Shown here: one piece after another, positions 6,841 through 7,759 of the stretch
Position numbering within the stretch: position 1 is the stretch's first letter
Layout of the letters: each line of letters opens with the position of its first letter
Assembly (NCBI GenBank): GCA_003222555.1
Contig: QHWL01000481.1
Coordinates: 1,777-9,535 of the forward strand
Length of the DNA: 7,759 nucleotides
Reading direction: 5' to 3'
Source: Acidobacteriota bacterium
Lineage (GTDB): Bacteria > Acidobacteriota > Vicinamibacteria > Vicinamibacterales > CAVVIG01
Notes under the pieces: model-generated
Told to the model about the DNA's origin: nothing
Database searches by the model: none
Seen by the model: only the letters and a program-made list of their open reading frames with translations
Made by a program: the position numbers and the translations under genes

Positions 6841-6922
6841 AATTTACAAAGAGGCTGCGCTGGAGAGGCTACCCTGGAGAGGCTGCGCTGCAGCTTGGAA
6901 GTCTCGATTCCCTTTGTAAATT
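6841..6922. repeat. Hairpin C enclosing a 14-bp tandem repeat
   Basis: AATTTACAAAG (6841-6851) and CTTTGTAAATT (6912-6922) are perfect 11-bp inverted copies. The loop holds three tandem 14-mers from 6851 to 6892: GAGGCTGCGCTGGA, GAGGCTACCCTGGA and GAGGCTGCGCTGCA. The left arm begins with one AATTTAC heptamer and the right arm merges into the right heptamer array, so 6841-6944 may be a smaller unit on its own. Confidence 0.75.
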
Positions 6923-6944
6923 GTGAATTGTAAATTGTAAATTG
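6914..6944. repeat. Tandem heptamer array, right end of island (inverted orientation)
   Basis: About four copies of the heptamer in the orientation opposite to the left array (GTAAATT units, one copy carrying a G in place of A). The array lies 20 nt upstream of the transglycosylase start and probably contributes to its promoter region. Confidence 0.8.
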
Positions 6945-6964
6945 AACGGCTGTACACTGCTGAT

Positions 6965-7759
6965 GTGCGCGCCTGGCACATTGCGGTCCCGCTGTTCGCC
7001 GCTGTCGCGGCTGCCACGGGCCCTTCGCCGTCCGCGGCCGTACCGGCCTTCAAAGATTGTGGTCAAATCACCTTGAACACAGCCGCCTTCGCACCGCAGG
7101 CGCTTCCGCCTTCGCTGAAGCTTCGGCGGACCGCCGTAGCCTTGGCGGAGGCTGGTCGGCGAGCCTCGCCGAAGCTCGGAAACCGCGCCGAGCGGAGGCG
7201 GGAGACCGCGGAGGTCGCAGAGAAGAAATGCGCAAGGATGTCTCAGCGTGCTCTGCGCGCGCTCAGTTCAAATGTCGCAGTTTTTCACGGGCTCTCGACA
7301 ACAAGCGCGCAATCGAACACACCACTTGACACCTCGCGCCCGCCGTTCGCAGAGTGGCTGGCGGATGTCCGTGCCGAAGCGCTGTCTCGCGGCATCCACC
7401 CGGACGTCGTCGATCAGGCGCTGAACCAACTCGGCGAGCCGCTCCCCGTCGTCATCGAGCGCGATCGGGCGCAGGCGGAAAGCGTGCTGTCGCTCGAACA
7501 GTATCTGAGGCGCCGCCTGACGCCGAAGATGATGACGAGGGGGCGCGAGATGTTCGCGCGGCACCAGACGATGCTGGAAGAGGTCGGCAGCCGGTATGGA
7601 GTGTCTCCTCGCATCATCGTCAGCGTGTGGGGACTCGAGTCGAACTTCGGCGGGTTCAGCGGGGTGCGGCCAACGATTGCGGCGCTCGCCACGCTCGCCT
7701 GGGATCAGCGACGGGCGGAATTCTTTCGCCGGGAGCTGTTCGACGCGCTGGAGATTCTC
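6965..7759 (+). CDS. MltB-like lytic murein transglycosylase (N-terminal part, runs off right edge)
   Basis: Periplasmic peptidoglycan lyase that would cleave the MurNAc-GlcNAc bond, releasing 1,6-anhydro products. From GTG at 6965 the frame is open for 265 codons to the window end. Residues 1-25 look like a signal peptide (HIAVPLFAAVAAATG core, PSPSAA end). The enzyme part starts near TPLDTSRPPFAEWL (119-132). It continues with ARHQTMLEEVGSRYGVSPRI and then SVWGLESNFG, whose Glu (codon 7637-7639, residue 225) is the expected catalytic acid. TIAALATLAWDQRRAEFF follows, typical of the SLT_2/GH103 family. Residues about 41-109 come from repeat-like DNA and resemble no domain I know. No Shine-Dalgarno precedes the GTG; a TACACT at 6953-6958 would place transcription start near it, so leaderless expression is possible. 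The alternative start ATG at 7238 gives only a poor signal peptide. The family is secure, the start less so. Confidence 0.85.
   Translation, partial: MRAWHIAVPLFAAVAAATGPSPSAAVPAFKDCGQITLNTAAFAPQALPPSLKLRRTAVALAEAGRRASPKLGNRAERRRETAEVAEKKCARMSQRALRALSSNVAVFHGLSTTSAQSNTPLDTSRPPFAEWLADVRAEALSRGIHPDVVDQALNQLGEPLPVVIERDRAQAESVLSLEQYLRRRLTPKMMTRGREMFARHQTMLEEVGSRYGVSPRIIVSVWGLESNFGGFSGVRPTIAALATLAWDQRRAEFFRRELFDALEIL
7085..7270. repeat. Palindromic repeat-like DNA inside the transglycosylase N-terminal coding region
   Basis: Two adjoining repeat-like units lie in the open frame. The first (about 7085-7200) contains AGCTTCGGCG (7119-7128) inverted as CGCCGAAGCT (7167-7176), with shorter GC-rich inverted pairs between. 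The second (about 7204-7270) has CGCAGAG inverted as CTCTGCG around a 30-nt centre. From memory, both resemble intergenic palindromes common in acidobacterial-type genomes (CTTCGGCGGACCGCCGTAGC and ACCGCAGAGG...CTCTGCG types), which has not been checked by search. They lie between signal peptide and catalytic domain and contain no in-frame stop. Confidence 0.6.

Larger units (their letters stand above)
6304..6944. repeat. Palindrome island bounded by inverted heptamer repeats
   Basis: The spacer after the MFS gene is bounded by AATTTAC heptamer arrays in opposite orientation: 6304-6329 and 6919-6944 are reverse complements at 25 of 26 positions. Between them lie palindrome A (6364-6619), palindrome B (6621-6804), an AT-rich joint (about 6822-6847) and hairpin C (6841-6922), nearly end to end. 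The left array starts two bases after the transporter stop codon. No transposase or other recognisable protein is encoded and no target-site duplication is evident next to the outer ends. It could be a composite of separate repeat insertions or one non-autonomous mobile element; the sequence alone does not decide. Confidence 0.7.

Noticed and set aside
6304..6944. CRISPR array
   Set aside because: The heptamer copies are contiguous with no spacers, the palindromes are not repeated at regular intervals, and no cas gene is present.

Overview
The window is high-GC bacterial DNA from a Gram-negative (diderm) organism: it encodes an outer-membrane TonB-dependent receptor, a TolC-type outer-membrane channel and a secreted peptidoglycan lyase. 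The receptor's sequence type and the abundance of dispersed palindromic repeats in the spacers remind me of Acidobacteriota (Vicinamibacteria-like) or related uncultured soil lineages. That placement is an impression from memory, not a search result.

Layout. (1) 1-1520, minus strand: the first ~506 residues of a TonB-dependent receptor that runs off the left edge. (2) 1521-2012: a divergent spacer holding degenerate repeats and presumably both promoters. (3) 2013-6302, plus strand: a three-gene drug-efflux cassette made of a TolC-like outer-membrane factor (GTG start at 2013), an EmrA/HlyD-type periplasmic adaptor (1-base overlap) and an EmrB-type DHA2 MFS transporter. A hairpin-forming repeat (4696-4786) lies exactly between adaptor and transporter. 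(4) 6303-6944: a non-coding island bounded by near-perfect 26-bp inverted heptamer repeats, with three successive palindromic structures inside. (5) 6965-7759, plus strand: the N-terminal 265 codons of an MltB-like lytic transglycosylase that runs off the right edge. The segment between its signal peptide and its enzyme domain is made of repeat-like palindromic DNA read in frame.

The three efflux proteins should assemble into one envelope-spanning pump: MFS antiporter in the inner membrane, adaptor across the periplasm, OMF channel in the outer membrane. The receptor and the transglycosylase are envelope proteins with no obvious functional link to it.

The most unusual theme is the repeats. 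Every spacer longer than a few bases carries a different repeat type. Two of them appear to have altered protein-coding sequence: one supplies the start codon of an MFS protein that lacks the beginning of TM1, and another adds about 70 in-frame residues to the transglycosylase N-terminus. I found no CRISPR array, transposase, integrase, reverse transcriptase, tRNA or rRNA.
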